Assembly: GCA_949128115.1 (NCBI GenBank)
Contig: OX421967.1
Coordinates: 61,764,855 to 61,828,854, forward strand
Length of the DNA: 64,000 nucleotides
Direction of reading: 5' to 3'
From: Anaspis maculata
Taxonomy: Eukaryota; Arthropoda; Insecta; Coleoptera; Scraptiidae
Both the position numbers and the translations under genes were made by a program. Shown here one piece after another: positions 43,631 to 56,344 of the stretch (positions are counted from its first letter, which is position 1; every line of letters begins with the position of its first letter). Below the pieces are notes generated by a model. That model was not told where the DNA came from. It ran no database searches and worked only from the letters and a program-made list of their open reading frames with translations.

Positions 43631-44640
43631 TATATTCAACATCAATTCCAAAGAACATTCTCCACAATATCTAAGACAATGTCGTTTATAAAGAAAATTC
43701 CCTTTGGAAAATTCATGTTTTTTCTTCAAAAAAAGTATTCACAAACTTGCTAAATTATATTCCGAATTTCCTTGATATTGGTTCTGAAGATATCCTCAAC
43801 AATATCAGGGATTATGAATTTCGATTGAAAATTGAAAATGTCTCGAAAAGTTCTCAGAATTCCTCGTAGAATTCCAAAAAATCACTGTGAAAATCAAAGA
43901 AAACACACTACTACAACTGTAACAATTCCTCCACAATGATAATAATATTTTCAAAATCAAAGCAATATTTTCAGAAATATCTCTGATATTAGCTCGAAAA
44001 GTGTCCTTAACAATATCGCAGACGATAAGGAAATGTGAATTTCAACGGAAAAACAGTCAAGATTATTATTTAGAAATATCGAAAGAAATATCTTCACAGT
44101 ATATTTTCAGCATTAGTTCCAAAGAATACCCTCTTCTATAATATCTGAGAAAATGGCGTTTATCAATGAAATCCATGTATTTTTTCACAAAAAAAGTGCT
44201 TCCAGACTTGCTGAAATATCTTCAAAATATCTTCATTATTGGTTGTGAAGATGTCCTCAACAATATCAGGGATGCAATTAAATCCAGTTTCGAGGATATT
44301 TTGGAGATATTTTCATGAGCTTCGAACACATTCCAGAAAATACCGAGGAAAATGCACAAAATTTCTTTATTTATGGATTACAATACAAATACGATACAAA
44401 TACGATGCAAGAGCAATACAAAAGCAATACAAATACAATACAAATGCAACAACAAATAAAAATCTTTGGAATAAATTTTGACGACATTCGAGAAAATATT
44501 TTTGCTGTATCTTTAGCTGATAGCTGTTTCAACTCTTCTCGTTACATATTCTTTAGAATTGAGCAATTATTCAAAAGACAAATATTTATAAAAACAGTCA
44601 TAGCTGTGACTAAAAACAAAAAAATAACATTTGATAGGTA
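43631..44640 (+). repeat. Degenerate repeats around AATATCTC/GAAGATATCCTCAACAATATC
   Basis: Phrases such as GAAGATRTCCTCAACAATATCAGGGAT occur near 43785 and 44250, and AATATCTGAGAAAATGRCGTTTAT-like phrases near 43665 and 44140. A CAATACAAATACG-type microsatellite lies at about 44378-44460. No gene was recognised. Confidence 0.6.
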
Positions 44641-46060
44641 AGCATCACTTCTGCTATAATATATAACAACATTTTGTTGACCTTTCTTTTTTTTATCTCA
44701 TCTCTGACAGGCACGTATCTGCTGGAACTTAAACTACCTAACGATATAAATGAGTAATTTCTCGAGTGATTTGTTCCAGAGTATAAAAAACATTTGGAAA
44801 TACCGGTTTTCTTTATCACATAGCCGAATTATTATATATGTAAACATTTTGGAAGTACATCAAAATTCACCTGTATGGAATAGAAAAACTGTTAGCTAAA
44901 CTCACATGTCCTATAGAGGCGTAATCCAATTTGAACCTAGTTTAGCACCTTTTTCTTCTTCTTCCACTGAAACGCACACTTTTATTTTGTTCTGCAAAAT
45001 TTCACCATAGATACAATTATTTTATTCTAATTATTTTAACAATAATACATCCACAGCACTTCACTTAAATCGTAGAAGTTGGTATTTGGAAAAATCAATG
45101 TGTTTTGCTCTCTCTCTGTATAACAGCAGAAAGGTTGTCGGCGTTGCGGTATATAGCAAAGAATTCACATGTTTGGTGGGTGGGTTTTGTGTGTTGCAAG
45201 GAAAACCTTGGCTTTGGAGGTTTTTCGCGAGGCCCCGGCCGAAAAGGGCTCACTTCCCGCACGGCGCCGCGCCGGGGGCCACCCCCCTTTTCGACATTAT
45301 CCCTGCGGCCGGAGCGATTTTTGATAATAATTAAACAACGATTTTTTATCGGAACCCCGTACGAAACGCGGACGTGCACACCCGACCGCTAGCATAAACT
45401 GACTGACACAAGCAGGCGATATTTTGTTTGTAGCGAACCGGCACGAGGAGCGGAGAAAGAACCGATCGTTCACGACCGCCTTCGGCGGCGCGTACACTCG
45501 CCGGAGCCGTTCGATCCGAGTTACGGTTTTGCGAAAATATCGAAATTTCCGCGTGCAATGAACGAAACGCAGCGTCCGGCCTGAAAAAGTGCGAAAAGCG
45601 AGGCGAAAGGCGAGGCGAAAGATCTTTCGAAAACCCTAGGATGGTACGGCGAAATTGAGTTTAACGGCGTAAAGTTTACAGGAACTTTTGGGCAGAGTGT
45701 AGGAAGGCGACGCCTGCGTCGCGGCGCCCGAGTTCGAGTGCCGCCCTGCGTCGTCACGTGACCCATTCAACTCGGTTCTTGCATCTCTCCCCCGCTTCTG
45801 CTCTCGCTCCTTTTTCTCGTCCTCGTCGGTGTATATACCTTTTCTCACACAGCTACTCTCCCGAAACTCTTGAACATCCCTACACGACCGAAGAATGCGA
45901 ATAACCGCAGATAAACAGGCGAATAAAGGAGGCATAAAAAACAAAAGAGCGCGCGCTAGGGGTAGAAAGGGACCGGGCAGCGGTGTGCGATTTGTTCGCC
46001 TCCGGTTCGCTAATACCTAACGTTTTGTTCTTCGTTGAATCAACGTTTTGAGCGGAAAAA
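44640..46060. other. Unique region with CpG-rich core (about 45200-45780)
   Basis: This is the most GC- and CpG-rich stretch outside the Polinton (for example around 45230-45300 and 45420-45500). Several overlapping short frames exist on both strands but none has a recognisable domain. It could be a host promoter or 5' untranslated exon; there is no direct proof. Confidence 0.4.
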
Positions 46061-46345
46061 ACAAAACGCATGTATAATGGAGTCATTATACACTAGTATA
46101 AGGTAATTGCAGATTGTACTGAAAGTGAGATAAATAAGCTATTATAAGCGAAGGAGACGTTGCGTACACAAGTGCTTTCTAGCTGCTTATAATGACATTT
46201 CGCTCACATGTGATATACAATGTTTTATCTCACAGTAGATGCTTAGTTTGAGACAAACTGAAATTGGAAAGATATTCTGACAAATAGATCAACAAATAGT
46301 CAATGTTGATAGATTCATGTGGAGGGCGTGTAAAACGACTCATTT
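46060..46345 (+). repeat. Solitary satellite F monomer
   Basis: This is a single copy of the ~322-bp unit found as an array at 51720-54340, including GGAGACGTTGCGTACACAAGTGCTT and AGGGCGTGTAAAACGACTCA. It contains the 8-bp inverted repeat GTATAATG/CATTATAC around GAGT at 46072-46091. Confidence 0.85.
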
Positions 46346-46424
46346 TAGTCACTTGGGTATATTACTTTTCCAATTGAAAACGTAATGGGTCACTTGGAGC
46401 TGAGAACCAGCTATCTGGGTCACT

Positions 46425-47600
46425 TGAGACTTGAGACCATGGGAACTTTCTGAATACCGTGGGAAGACGACTAAGCCGTGCAGAAGACATCCAGTACGTG
46501 TCAAAGGCGTCGTGGAAAGTGAGTTGAAAAACCTAAAGGTGAATCGGAATGAATATTCCAGGAAAACTTTGGGGAGCTCCGAGGAATTCTGGAGAAGCAC
46601 AAAGAAATTCTGCATGGAGTTAGCAAAGCATTTCTGAGAAATTCGATCACAGAAGTGACTTCTTTGAGAAATATAAAATGTGGAATAAGTGGAAGAACCT
46701 GAAGGCGATTAAAAATAAATATTCTAGGGAAACTTTGGGAAACCCCAGAAATTCTGGAGAAACTCAAAGGAGCTGTGGATGAGTTATGCGGAGAAATTCC
46801 GGAGATTCCAGCCGCTAAGTGACCTTTTTAGATAAAATTCTGAAAAGCTTGAAGAACATTGAGGCGAATCAAAATAATCATTCCAGGGAAAGTTTGAGCA
46901 ACTCCAAGGAACTCTAGAGAAATGCAAAGGAGCTCTCGATGAACTTGGCAAAGAACTTCCGGGAAATTCAGTCGAGAGGTGACCACTTTTGAAGAATGTA
47001 AAATTTGAAACAAGGCAAAGAACGAAACAAGAGGCGAAACAAAATGAATATTGCAGGAAGCTTTGGGTAACTCCGAGGAATTCTGGAAAAACTCAAAAGA
47101 ATTCTGGATGAACTCGGCAAAGAACTTCCGGGGAATTCAGTTGCAAAAGTGACTCCTTTGAAAAATAGAAATTTTGGAACAGAATCTTAAGGCGAATCAA
47201 ATTGGATATTCCAAGGAAACTTTGGGGAGCTCCAAGGAATTCCGGGAGTTTCAAAGTAACTCTGGGTGAACTTAACAAAGAAGTCTGGATGAGCTTGAAT
47301 CTCTGAGGTAGGTACTGGACGTACTCGGCAGAGAAATTGGGGGGAATTTAGTTGCGAAGGTGAACTCTTTAGTGCACGCTGAAAAGCCTGGAACTCAATA
47401 TATTGGAAGAAAGATCGAGGGGACTCCTAAGAATTCCAGAAAAGTCCACTGGAGAGCTCGGCAGAGAAACCCCGGGGAATTCCAAGGAATTTTGGGGGAA
47501 CTTTGAGCTCAGCAAGGGAATCGCGTGGAATTCAGTCATGTAAAAAACCTGTGTTGTGCAAGTTGGGCGATTCTATTTCATCGAAAGGAACTCGATACTC
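46425..47600 (+). repeat. Segmental duplication inside minisatellite A, copy 1
   Basis: It starts with GGGAACTTTCTGAATACCGTGG...AGCCGTGCAGAAGACATCC and ends with TGTGTTGTGCAAGTTGGGCG and AAGGAACTCGATACTC. Its partner is 49200-50225. Confidence 0.8.
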
Positions 47601-49199
47601 AATTTCTTTCGAAATCCCCTGATTTTCACAAGAAACTGACTTCTGTTACCTACTGCATTCCCTGTATTTTTACCGCTGAGTTCTCTTAAAGCGTCTCCGA
47701 GTTTTTCCAGCATTTTTCCCAGTTTTCCAGAGCTTCCCCACCATATTCAATTTACTTCAAACGTCTCTAAGACTTCCACGACCTAATTCTGAGTTTTTTT
47801 CTTGCAAAGTTCATCCAGCGTTCTTTTTGTCTTCTAAAGATTCTTCAGGACTCTTCTGAGCTCTCCAGAACTCCTCAGAGATCCTCCAGAATATTTATTT
47901 CCACTTGATGGTAAAATAGTTAGTTCCTTATCAATAAGCATACAGGAGTCCTCAGACTGGCAAAAATCACGTTTCTTCTGCGACTTAATTTCTCGCAATT
48001 ATTCTGCTGAGTCCCTCAAGATTCACATTTGGTCCACAATTCCTCAGAGCTTCCCAGAGCTATTCCGAGAACATTTAGTTGCTTTCAATTTTCTCTTATT
48101 TGTATGGAGAAAGATTGCTTTTGCGACTCAACTCCTCTCTGTCATACCCTGCTCTCAGTTTCTCCAGAATTCCTCCGAATTTTCCAGGAATTCTCCAAGG
48201 TTTCTCGGAGTTTTTTCAGCAGATTGATTTTCTGGTGGCTTTTCAACTTACCGGTCACGATTTGAAGTGACACACCCAAAAAATTGTTCGCTTTTTGACT
48301 TATGTCAATATTTTGAAAATTCTTTCTTGTGGTCACTTGTGCGGCTGAAATTCTGGGAGTTCCTTCCTGAAAAGCTCTTGCAGAGTTTCTCGGTTTTTTG
48401 TTTAGAACTCCTCGAAGTTCCTCGGGTTCATCCAATTCATTTGCGGTCCACTAACTTGCGCAAGAAGGTCTTTTTTGCGACTTGATTCCCCGAAGTTGCC
48501 CTGCCGAGCTTTTCCGAGTTACTCAGGGTTTCAAGGAATTCATCGAGATTCCCTCAGAATTTCTTTCCGCTACCTAACACTACCTCATGAAAAGTTACGT
48601 TACGTTGTGCCTGCTATTGAGCTTCTTTAACTTGCACGAAAGTGCTCTTGTTTCAGTCTCTCCAGAGTTGCTTTGGGTTGGTTATTCAGGAATTCTCTGG
48701 AGTTCTCCAGAGTTTCAATGAAATATTCAGTCCGTTTTATTGATTAGCAAACTAATTACAGGCATCTCTTTCGCGAAATGAATTTCCCGCACTTTTCCTG
48801 CTGAGTGCCTCAATAGTCGCTCTTGGCTTTTCCAGAATTGCTCAGATTCTCCCAGAGTCTCTCCGAGCTCTGGTTCTTTCTGTTGTCTTCCAATTTTTAC
48901 GGAGAAGATCACTTACGCAACTGAATTCCCCGGAGTTCTGCTGGGTTCCCTTTGAACTGGAGTTTCCCTGAGTGCCTTAAATTGCTTGGTTTCTTAAAGT
49001 GTCTCCTAACTTGCACAGCAAAGGTGACTTTTGCCACTGAATGTCTTGCAGTTTCCTTTCTGGTCCTCCAGAGATCCTGTGGGTTTTTCCTGCAAGTTCC
49101 TTGAAATTCTTCGTCTGGTTCTTCGGATCCCCAAAAGCTTTCCAGGTGCAAGCCGCATGCAATTGTGATTTTCCTTGGAGGGCAGAGGGATACTTTCCT

Positions 49200-50225
49200 A
49201 ATGGGTCACTTGAGACCGTGGGAACTTTCTGGATACCGTGGAAAGACAACCAAGCCGTGCAGAAGACATCCAGTACGTCAAAGGGGTCGTGGAAAGTGAG
49301 TTGAAAAACCTAAAGGTGAATCGAAATTAATATTCCAGGGAAATTTTGAGGAGCTCCGAGGAATTTTGGAGGAGCACCAAGGAATTTTGCATGGTATTAG
49401 CAGAGAATTTTTGGAAAATTCGATCACAGAAGTGACTTTTTTGAAAAATATCAAATGTGGAATAAGTGGAAGAACCTAAAGGCGAATCAAAATAAATATT
49501 CCAGGGAAACTTTGAGGAACACCAAGAAATCTTGGAGAAACTCAAAGGAACTCTGGATGGGTTGAGCGGAGAAATTCTGGGGATTTCAGCCGCAAAGTGA
49601 CCTCTTTGAAGAATATAAAATTTTGAATAACTTGGAGAACATTGAGGCGAATCAGAATAATTATTCCAGGGAAACTTTGAGAAGCTCCAAGGAATTCTAG
49701 AGAAATGCAAAAGAGCTCTCGATGAACTTGGCAAAGACCTTCTGGGAAATTCGGTCGAGAGGTGACCTCTTTTGAAGAATGAAAAATTTGGAACAATAAG
49801 GCAAAGAACGCGAAGGCAAAACAAAATGAATATTGCAGAAAGCTTTAGGTAACTCCGAGGAATTCTGGGAATTTTAAAGTAACTCTAGGTGAACTCAACA
49901 AAGAAGTCTGGATGAGCTTGAATCTCTGATGTAGGTACTGGACGTACTCGGCAGAGAAATTGGGGGGAGGTTAGTCGCAAAGGTGATCTCTTTAGTGCAC
50001 GCTGAAAAGCCTGGAGCGCAATATGTAGGGAGAAAGACCGAGGGGACTCCAAAGAGTTCCAGAAAAGTCTACCGGGGAGCTCGGCTGAGAAACCCCGGGG
50101 AATTCCAAGGAATTTTGGGAAAATTTTGAACTCAGCAAGGGAATCGCGTGGAATTCAGTCGGGTAAATAACCTGTGTTGTGCAAGTTAGGCGATTCTATT
50201 CCATCAAAAGGAACTCAATACTCTA
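49200..50225 (+). repeat. Segmental duplication inside minisatellite A, copy 2
   Basis: It shares the start, end and order of copy 1; it is about 150 bp shorter because of an internal deletion near 49850. Confidence 0.8.
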
Positions 50226-51719
50226 GGAAACCCTGGGGGCTCCAAGGAATCCTGGAAAAACCCAAATCAACTTCGAAGGAACTCAGTTGAGAAACTCCGA
50301 GGATTTTGCCGCTAAAGTGATCTCTTTTGTATTTGGTACAAATTGAAAACCTCAAGGGTCTCAAATTTCTATTGAGAGGTCTGAGGGAGCTTCAGATAAA
50401 GCTCAGCAGGAAGAACTTTTGGGAACTCGGAAAAATTCCTGCGATGAATTGTGTCACAAAAAAAATTCCCCTGGGACATCAAATAAAAGTCCATATTCTG
50501 GAGGAGTTCCGGGGAATTTTGAAAAAGCCCATAGGAACTCTGAACGAGTTGAGCAGAAGGAATTCTCAGGAATAAAGCCGGAAAAACTCTGGAGGTACCA
50601 AGTAGGAGAACTTTGGAGAATCCAGAAGTGGAAGTGATCTATTTTGTACAAGTTGGAGGACGTCAAGGGGAACCAAGAATTTTCAAGGAAACTCTGGGGG
50701 AACTTCGAATAATTTCGAGTAGCTTGGCAGGAGAACTCCGGAAGATTGAGTTAAAAAAAAGACTTTCCTTGGGACCTCAACTGGGAGTCTATATACTGGA
50801 AATCTTGAAGAAGCCGAGAAAAACTTCGTACGAGTTCAGCAAAGCAAACTTTCAGAAATAAAGGCGGAAGTACTTTGAAGTTATCAAGTAGAGGAACTTT
50901 GGAGAATCCAGACGAAGAGATGATCTTTTTTTGTACAAGTTAAAGAACCTGAAGGGGAACCAGAAATTTTCAAGGAAACTGAGGGAATTCTGAAGAATTC
51001 CGAAAAAAATCTGAGGGACTTGACAAGAGAGTTCCGGGGCATTGAGTCACAGAAAAGACTCGTTTAGGACCCTAACTGAAATTCCATATTCTGGAGGATC
51101 TCTGAAGAATTCTGAGAAACTCTGAAAAAGCCCAGGGAAACTTTGAACGAGCTCAGCAAAAGTAACTTTCAGGAATGAAGCCAGAGCAACTCTGAAGGAT
51201 AGCTTGGAAGGAGAACCCCGGAACATCGAGTTACAAATAAGACTTTCCTTGGGACCTCGATTGAAAGTTCATATTCTGGAAAAATTCTGAGGAATTCCAA
51301 GAAATCATGAAGAAGCCCAAAAAACCTCCGAACGAGTTCAGCCGAACAAACTTCCAGAAATAAGGGCAGTAGTACTTTGGAGTTATCAAGTAGAGGAACT
51401 TTGGAAAATCCAGACGAAGAGATGATCTTTTTTGTACATGTTGAAAGACCTGAAGGGGAACCAGAAATTTTCAAGGAAGCTGAGGGAAATCCAAACATTT
51501 TCGAAGAAACCGAGGAAGAAACTCTGAGGAACTTGGCAAGAGAGTTCCGGGGCATTGAGTCACAGAAAAAACTTTTCTGAGACCTCAACTGAAAGTCCAT
51601 AATCTGGAGGAACTCAAATTGAAATTCAACTCAAAATTCAACATACTTATTATATTGCCACCCCTATGACTTGCCGTCTGCGTGCGGGCACGCACCGCAC
51701 GCCTGCTAGGCCCGGCCCT

Positions 51720-54340
51720 GCTAAAAACTCATGTGAAATGTGGTCATTATGCACTGCTATAAAGTAATAGTAGATTGAATCAAAAGTGAGAGAAATAAGC
51801 TATTATAAGCAAAGGAGACGTTGCGTACACATGTGCTTGCTAGGTGCTTATGATGGCATTCCGCTCACTTGTGTTATACAACGTTTTATCCCACAGTAGT
51901 TCCTTGATTTGGGACAAACTGAAATTGAAAAAATATTCTGGCAAATAGAACAATCAATAGTCAATGTTGCCGGATTATTTGTGAAGGGCGTGTGTAATGA
52001 CTCACTTTAGTCACTTGGGTATATCACTATTTCAACTGGCCCACTGAAGACCGATGTGAAATGGAGTCATTATGCACTGCCATAGGATAATGGTAGATTG
52101 CATAAAGAGAGAGAGCTATAATAGCTTATAATAAGCTATTATAAGCAGAGGAGACGTTGCGTACACAAGTGCTTGCTAAGTGCTTATAATGGCATTTCGC
52201 TCACTTGTGTTATGCAACGTTTTATCTCGCAGTAGTTCCTTGGTTTGGGACAAACTGAAATTGGAAAGATATTCTGCCAAATAAATCAACCAATAGTGAA
52301 TGTTGATGGATTGTTGTGGAGGGCGTGTATAATGACTCACTTTAATCACTTGAGTATATTACTATTTTGATTATTTCACTGGAAAATCATATGAACTGGA
52401 GTCATTATGCACTGCCATAAGATAAAAGTAGATTTCGTTGAAAGTGAGAGATATAAGCTATTATAAGCAAAGGAGACGTTGCGTAACGAGTGCTTGCTAG
52501 GTACTTATGATGGCATTCCGCTTACTTGTGTTATACAACGTTTTATCTCACAGTAGTTCCTTGATTTGGGACAAACTGAAATTGAAAGAATTTTCTGCCA
52601 AATAGATCAACCAATAGTCGATGTTGCCGGATCATTTGTGAAGGGCGTGTGTAATGACTCACTTTAGTCACTTGGGTATATCACTATTTCAACTGGCCCA
52701 CTGAAGACCGAGGTGAAATGGAGTCATTATGCACTGCCATAGGATAATGGTAGATTGCATAATGAGAGAGAGAGATATATATATAATAGCTTATAATAAA
52801 CTATTATAAGCAGGAGAGACGTTGTGTACACAAGTGCTTGCTAAGTGCTTATAATAGCATTCCGTCCACTTGTATTATACAACGTTTTATCTCACAGTAG
52901 TTGCTAAGCTTGGGACACACTGAAGTTAGAAAGATATTTTGCCAAATTGGTCAACCAATAGTCAATGTGATGGATTATTGTGATGAGCGTGTATAATGAC
53001 CCACTTCAGTCACTTCATATATCACTATTTCAATTGGTCCACTGAGAACTCATGTGAAATAGAATTATCATGCAATGCTATAAGATAATGGTAGATTGCA
53101 TTTAAAGTGAGAGGAATATGCTATTATAAGCAAAGGAGACGTTGCATGCACAAGTGCTTGCTATGTGCTTATAATAGCTTTTCGCTCACTGGTGATATAC
53201 AACGTTCTATCTCACAGTAGCTGCTCAAGGTTGGGACAAACTGAAATTGAGATAATGTTCTGCCAAATAGATCAACCAATAGTCAATTTTGATGGATAAT
53301 TGTGAAGGGCGTGTATAATGACTCACTTTAGTCAATTGGGTATAACACTATTTCAACTGGTCCACTGAAAACCCATGTGAAATGAAGTCATTATGCACTG
53401 CCATGGGATAAGAGTGGATTGCATTGAAAGTGATAGTAATAAGCTATTATAAGCAAAGGAGACGTTGCGTAAACAAGTGCTTGCTAAGTGCTAATAATGG
53501 CATTTTGCTCACTTGTGTTATACAAAGTTTTATCTCACAGTAGTTGTTTGGTTTGGGACAGACTGAAATTGAAAAGATATTCTGCCAAATTGATCAACCA
53601 ATCGTCAATATTGATAAATTATTATGAAGAGCGTGTATAATGACTCACTTCACTCAATTGGATATATTACTATCTCAACTATTCCACTGACAACTTACGT
53701 GAAATGTAATCATTATGCACTGCTATATGATAATGGTAGATGGCATTAAAAGTGAGAAAAATAAGCTATTACAAGCAAAGGAGACGTTCCATGCACTAGT
53801 GCTTGCTATGTGCTTATAATGGCATTTTGCTTACTTGTATTATACAACGTATTATCTTACAGTAGTTGCTTGGTTTGGGACAAACTGAAATTGTGAATAT
53901 ATTCTGCCAAATAGATCAATCAATAGTCAATGTTAACGAATTTTTGTGAAGAGCGTGTATAATGACTAACTTTAGTCACTTGGGTATATTACTATTTCGA
54001 TTATCTTACTGAAAACTCATGTGAAATGGAGTCATTATGCACTGCTATAGGATAATAGTAGATTGCATAAAAGACGTTGCGTACACAGGTGCTTGCTAGG
54101 TGCTCATAATAGCATTTCGCTCACTTGTAATATACAACGTTTTATCTACAGTAGCTGCTCAAGTTTGAGACAACCTGAAATTGAAAATATATTCTGCCAA
54201 ATAGATCAACCAATAGTGAATGTTGATGGATTATGGTGAAGGGCGTGTATAATGACTCACTTTACTCACTTGTGGATACTATCTCACTAAAGTCACTGAA
54301 AACGCATGTGTGAACAGCACTATACACTACTGTAAGATAC
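51720..54340 (+). repeat. Satellite F array, ~322-bp monomers, about 8 copies
   Basis: The GTCATTATGCACTG anchor lies at 51743, 52066, 52401 and 52723, then at about 53064, 53387, 53709 and 54031; spacing is 322-341 bp. Each unit has AAGCTATTATAAGCAAAGGAGACGTT, TTTTATCTCACAGTAGTTG, CTGCCAAATAGATCAACCAATAG and GGGCGTGTATAATGACTCAC. A few units contain a short GAGAGATATATA expansion. Confidence 0.93.
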
Positions 54341-54359
54341 AGGAAGTCATATCATATGT

Positions 54360-56340
54360 GGAGATTTCGACTTCGAACACGGAAAATTTCAACTTTCAAC
54401 TCAAAATGCCGACTGCGGCTTTCATTACAAAATTTTGACTTTATAAGAAAAAATTTCGACTTCAAACGTGAAACCGACCGTGAAACTCTGTTTTAAACAA
54501 AAAAGCTTCGAGTTCTATTTCGAAACTTTGAGTTCAAACGCAAAAACCGTGGACTTGATTCTTTATATTTTGACTTTTTCGACTCGAGCAACTGCGACTT
54601 TGAACAATAAAAACTTTGACTTTTATCTCGAAAGTTTGCCTTCAACCACGGAATTTCGACTTTTACCACAAAGTCATGAACTTTTACTGCAAAATTGTGA
54701 TAATAAACAACGAAAACTTCGATTTGATTATCAAAAAATTGACTTCAAACGGGAAATTTCGACTTGGGACAAGAAAAACATGGACTTCAAATACGAAAGA
54801 CGTCGATTTTCATCTCGAGATTTTGACTTCAAACAAAAGAGCATCGTCTTCTATCTCGAAATTCCGACTTTCATGAAGAACTATGGCTTCGAACAAGAAA
54901 ACTTCGACTCCAAACACGAAAAATGTCGATTTGCAACATGAAAAACCTCTACTCTCATTTGAAACTTCGACATCAAAATGTAAAATTCCGACTTGACTTC
55001 GCAAGTTTTGACTCCAAAAATGCTAAATTTTTGACTTGTGATACAAAGAACTTTTACTTCTATAAACTTTGACTTTTATTTGGAAATTTCGACTGAAAAC
55101 ACGAAAAACATTGCCTTAATTTTCCGAAATTCCAACTTGAAACATGAAAAACTTTGACTTTGAACAAGAATACTTCGACTTTGGTCTCAAAATTTCAGCT
55201 TCAAATGCAAAATTCAGACTTCAAACGGGAATAACTGTCACTTCAACAGGAAACATTTCGAAATCCGTCTCGGAATTTGAAGTCGAACTTTTTCTTGTTC
55301 AGAGCCATTCGAAAGTTTTGCTGTTCACAGTCGTAGTTTTTCATATCCGTTGGAGTCGAAATTCTAAGTCAAAGAAAGTTGAAGTGTTTTCCGTTCCAAG
55401 GCTGCATTTCGTGTTGAAGTTGAAATTTTGAAATGATAGTCGAGGTATTCCTTTTTGAAGTCGAAGTTTTTGTGTTCAATGTCGAGGTTTTTGTGTTTGA
55501 AGTAGAATTTCTTTGCTCAAGTCAAAATTTTCTTGTTCAGGATCGTACTCTTGAAGTCAAAATTCCGAAAAAAAAATCGAAGTTTTCATGTTTGAAGTCA
55601 GAGTTTTGCGTTTTAAGTCACAATTCCCAGATGGAAGTCGAATTTTTTTTTGCTTATTTTCGAATCTTTCCGTATTTCAAGTCGAAATCTCCCATATTAA
55701 AGTCAAAATTCCGTATTTAAAGTCGGCATTTGGACATTGGAGTCGAAGTTCTTTGTGTTCCAGAGTCAAAATGTCGAAGTGAAGTCGAATTCGTTTCAAG
55801 TCAAAAATTTTCGTGCCTTGAGTCGAAATTCCATGATGAAAATGTCAGAAGAGATATTCTGCCAAATAAATCAAGATATGATCATTTTTGATGGATTATT
55901 GCGGAAAGCCTGTAAAAGACCTCACTGCAGTCACTTGTGTATAATATTATCTCAATTGATTCACCGTAAACGCATGCAAAATGGAGTCATTATGCACTAC
56001 TATAAGTTAATAGTTCATTTTATTTGAAAAGTAAGAGAGACAAGCTTTTATGAACAAATTATTTATGTATTTGTAACGTCTCAGTTTAGTAACTGGGAGC
56101 GCATGTATAATGGAACAACAATATACACTACTAGAAGATAATAGTAAGTAGATTATATTATGGGGTAGAGAAATAAGACATTATAAGCAAGTGGAATGTT
56201 GGGTACAGAAGCACTTGGTCTAGTGTGATCAATTTCTAGGTGCTTATAATGGCGTTCCGTTCACGTGTGATTTGAGTGGGGAAATCAAAATACATGTGTA
56301 ATCGAGTGTGTAATGAAGTCATTATACACTAAAATAAGGT
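54360..56340. repeat. Composite unit 1: minisatellite G palindrome plus satellite F piece
   Basis: 54360-55260 is made of CGACTTCAAACACGAAAA-type words. From about 55265 to 55830 the reverse-complement wording (GAAGTCGAAGTTTTTGTGTT) takes over, so the block folds on itself. Satellite F fragments follow at 55850-56340. Open frames at 54468-54941 and elsewhere are repeat-encoded. Confidence 0.8.
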
Positions 56341-56344
56341 GTAA

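Larger units (their letters stand above)
46350..51640. repeat. Minisatellite A, inverted and direct blocks
   Basis: 46425-47600 and 49200-51600 hold minisatellite A in the orientation opposite to 1090-4860 (GGAATTCAGTCGCAAAAGTGA wording), while 47640-49190 holds it in the same orientation. Orientation therefore switches near 47600 and near 49195. Short frames on both strands are repeat-derived. Confidence 0.8.

Noticed and set aside
45086..45766. Several overlapping 60-95-codon frames in the CpG-rich block
   Set aside because: They occur on both strands in overlapping registers, as expected for GC-rich DNA poor in stop codons; none has a domain.
54468..54941. 157-codon open frame
   Set aside because: It consists of repeated minisatellite G words (Asn/Phe/Asp/Lys-rich) and is not conserved in composite unit 2.
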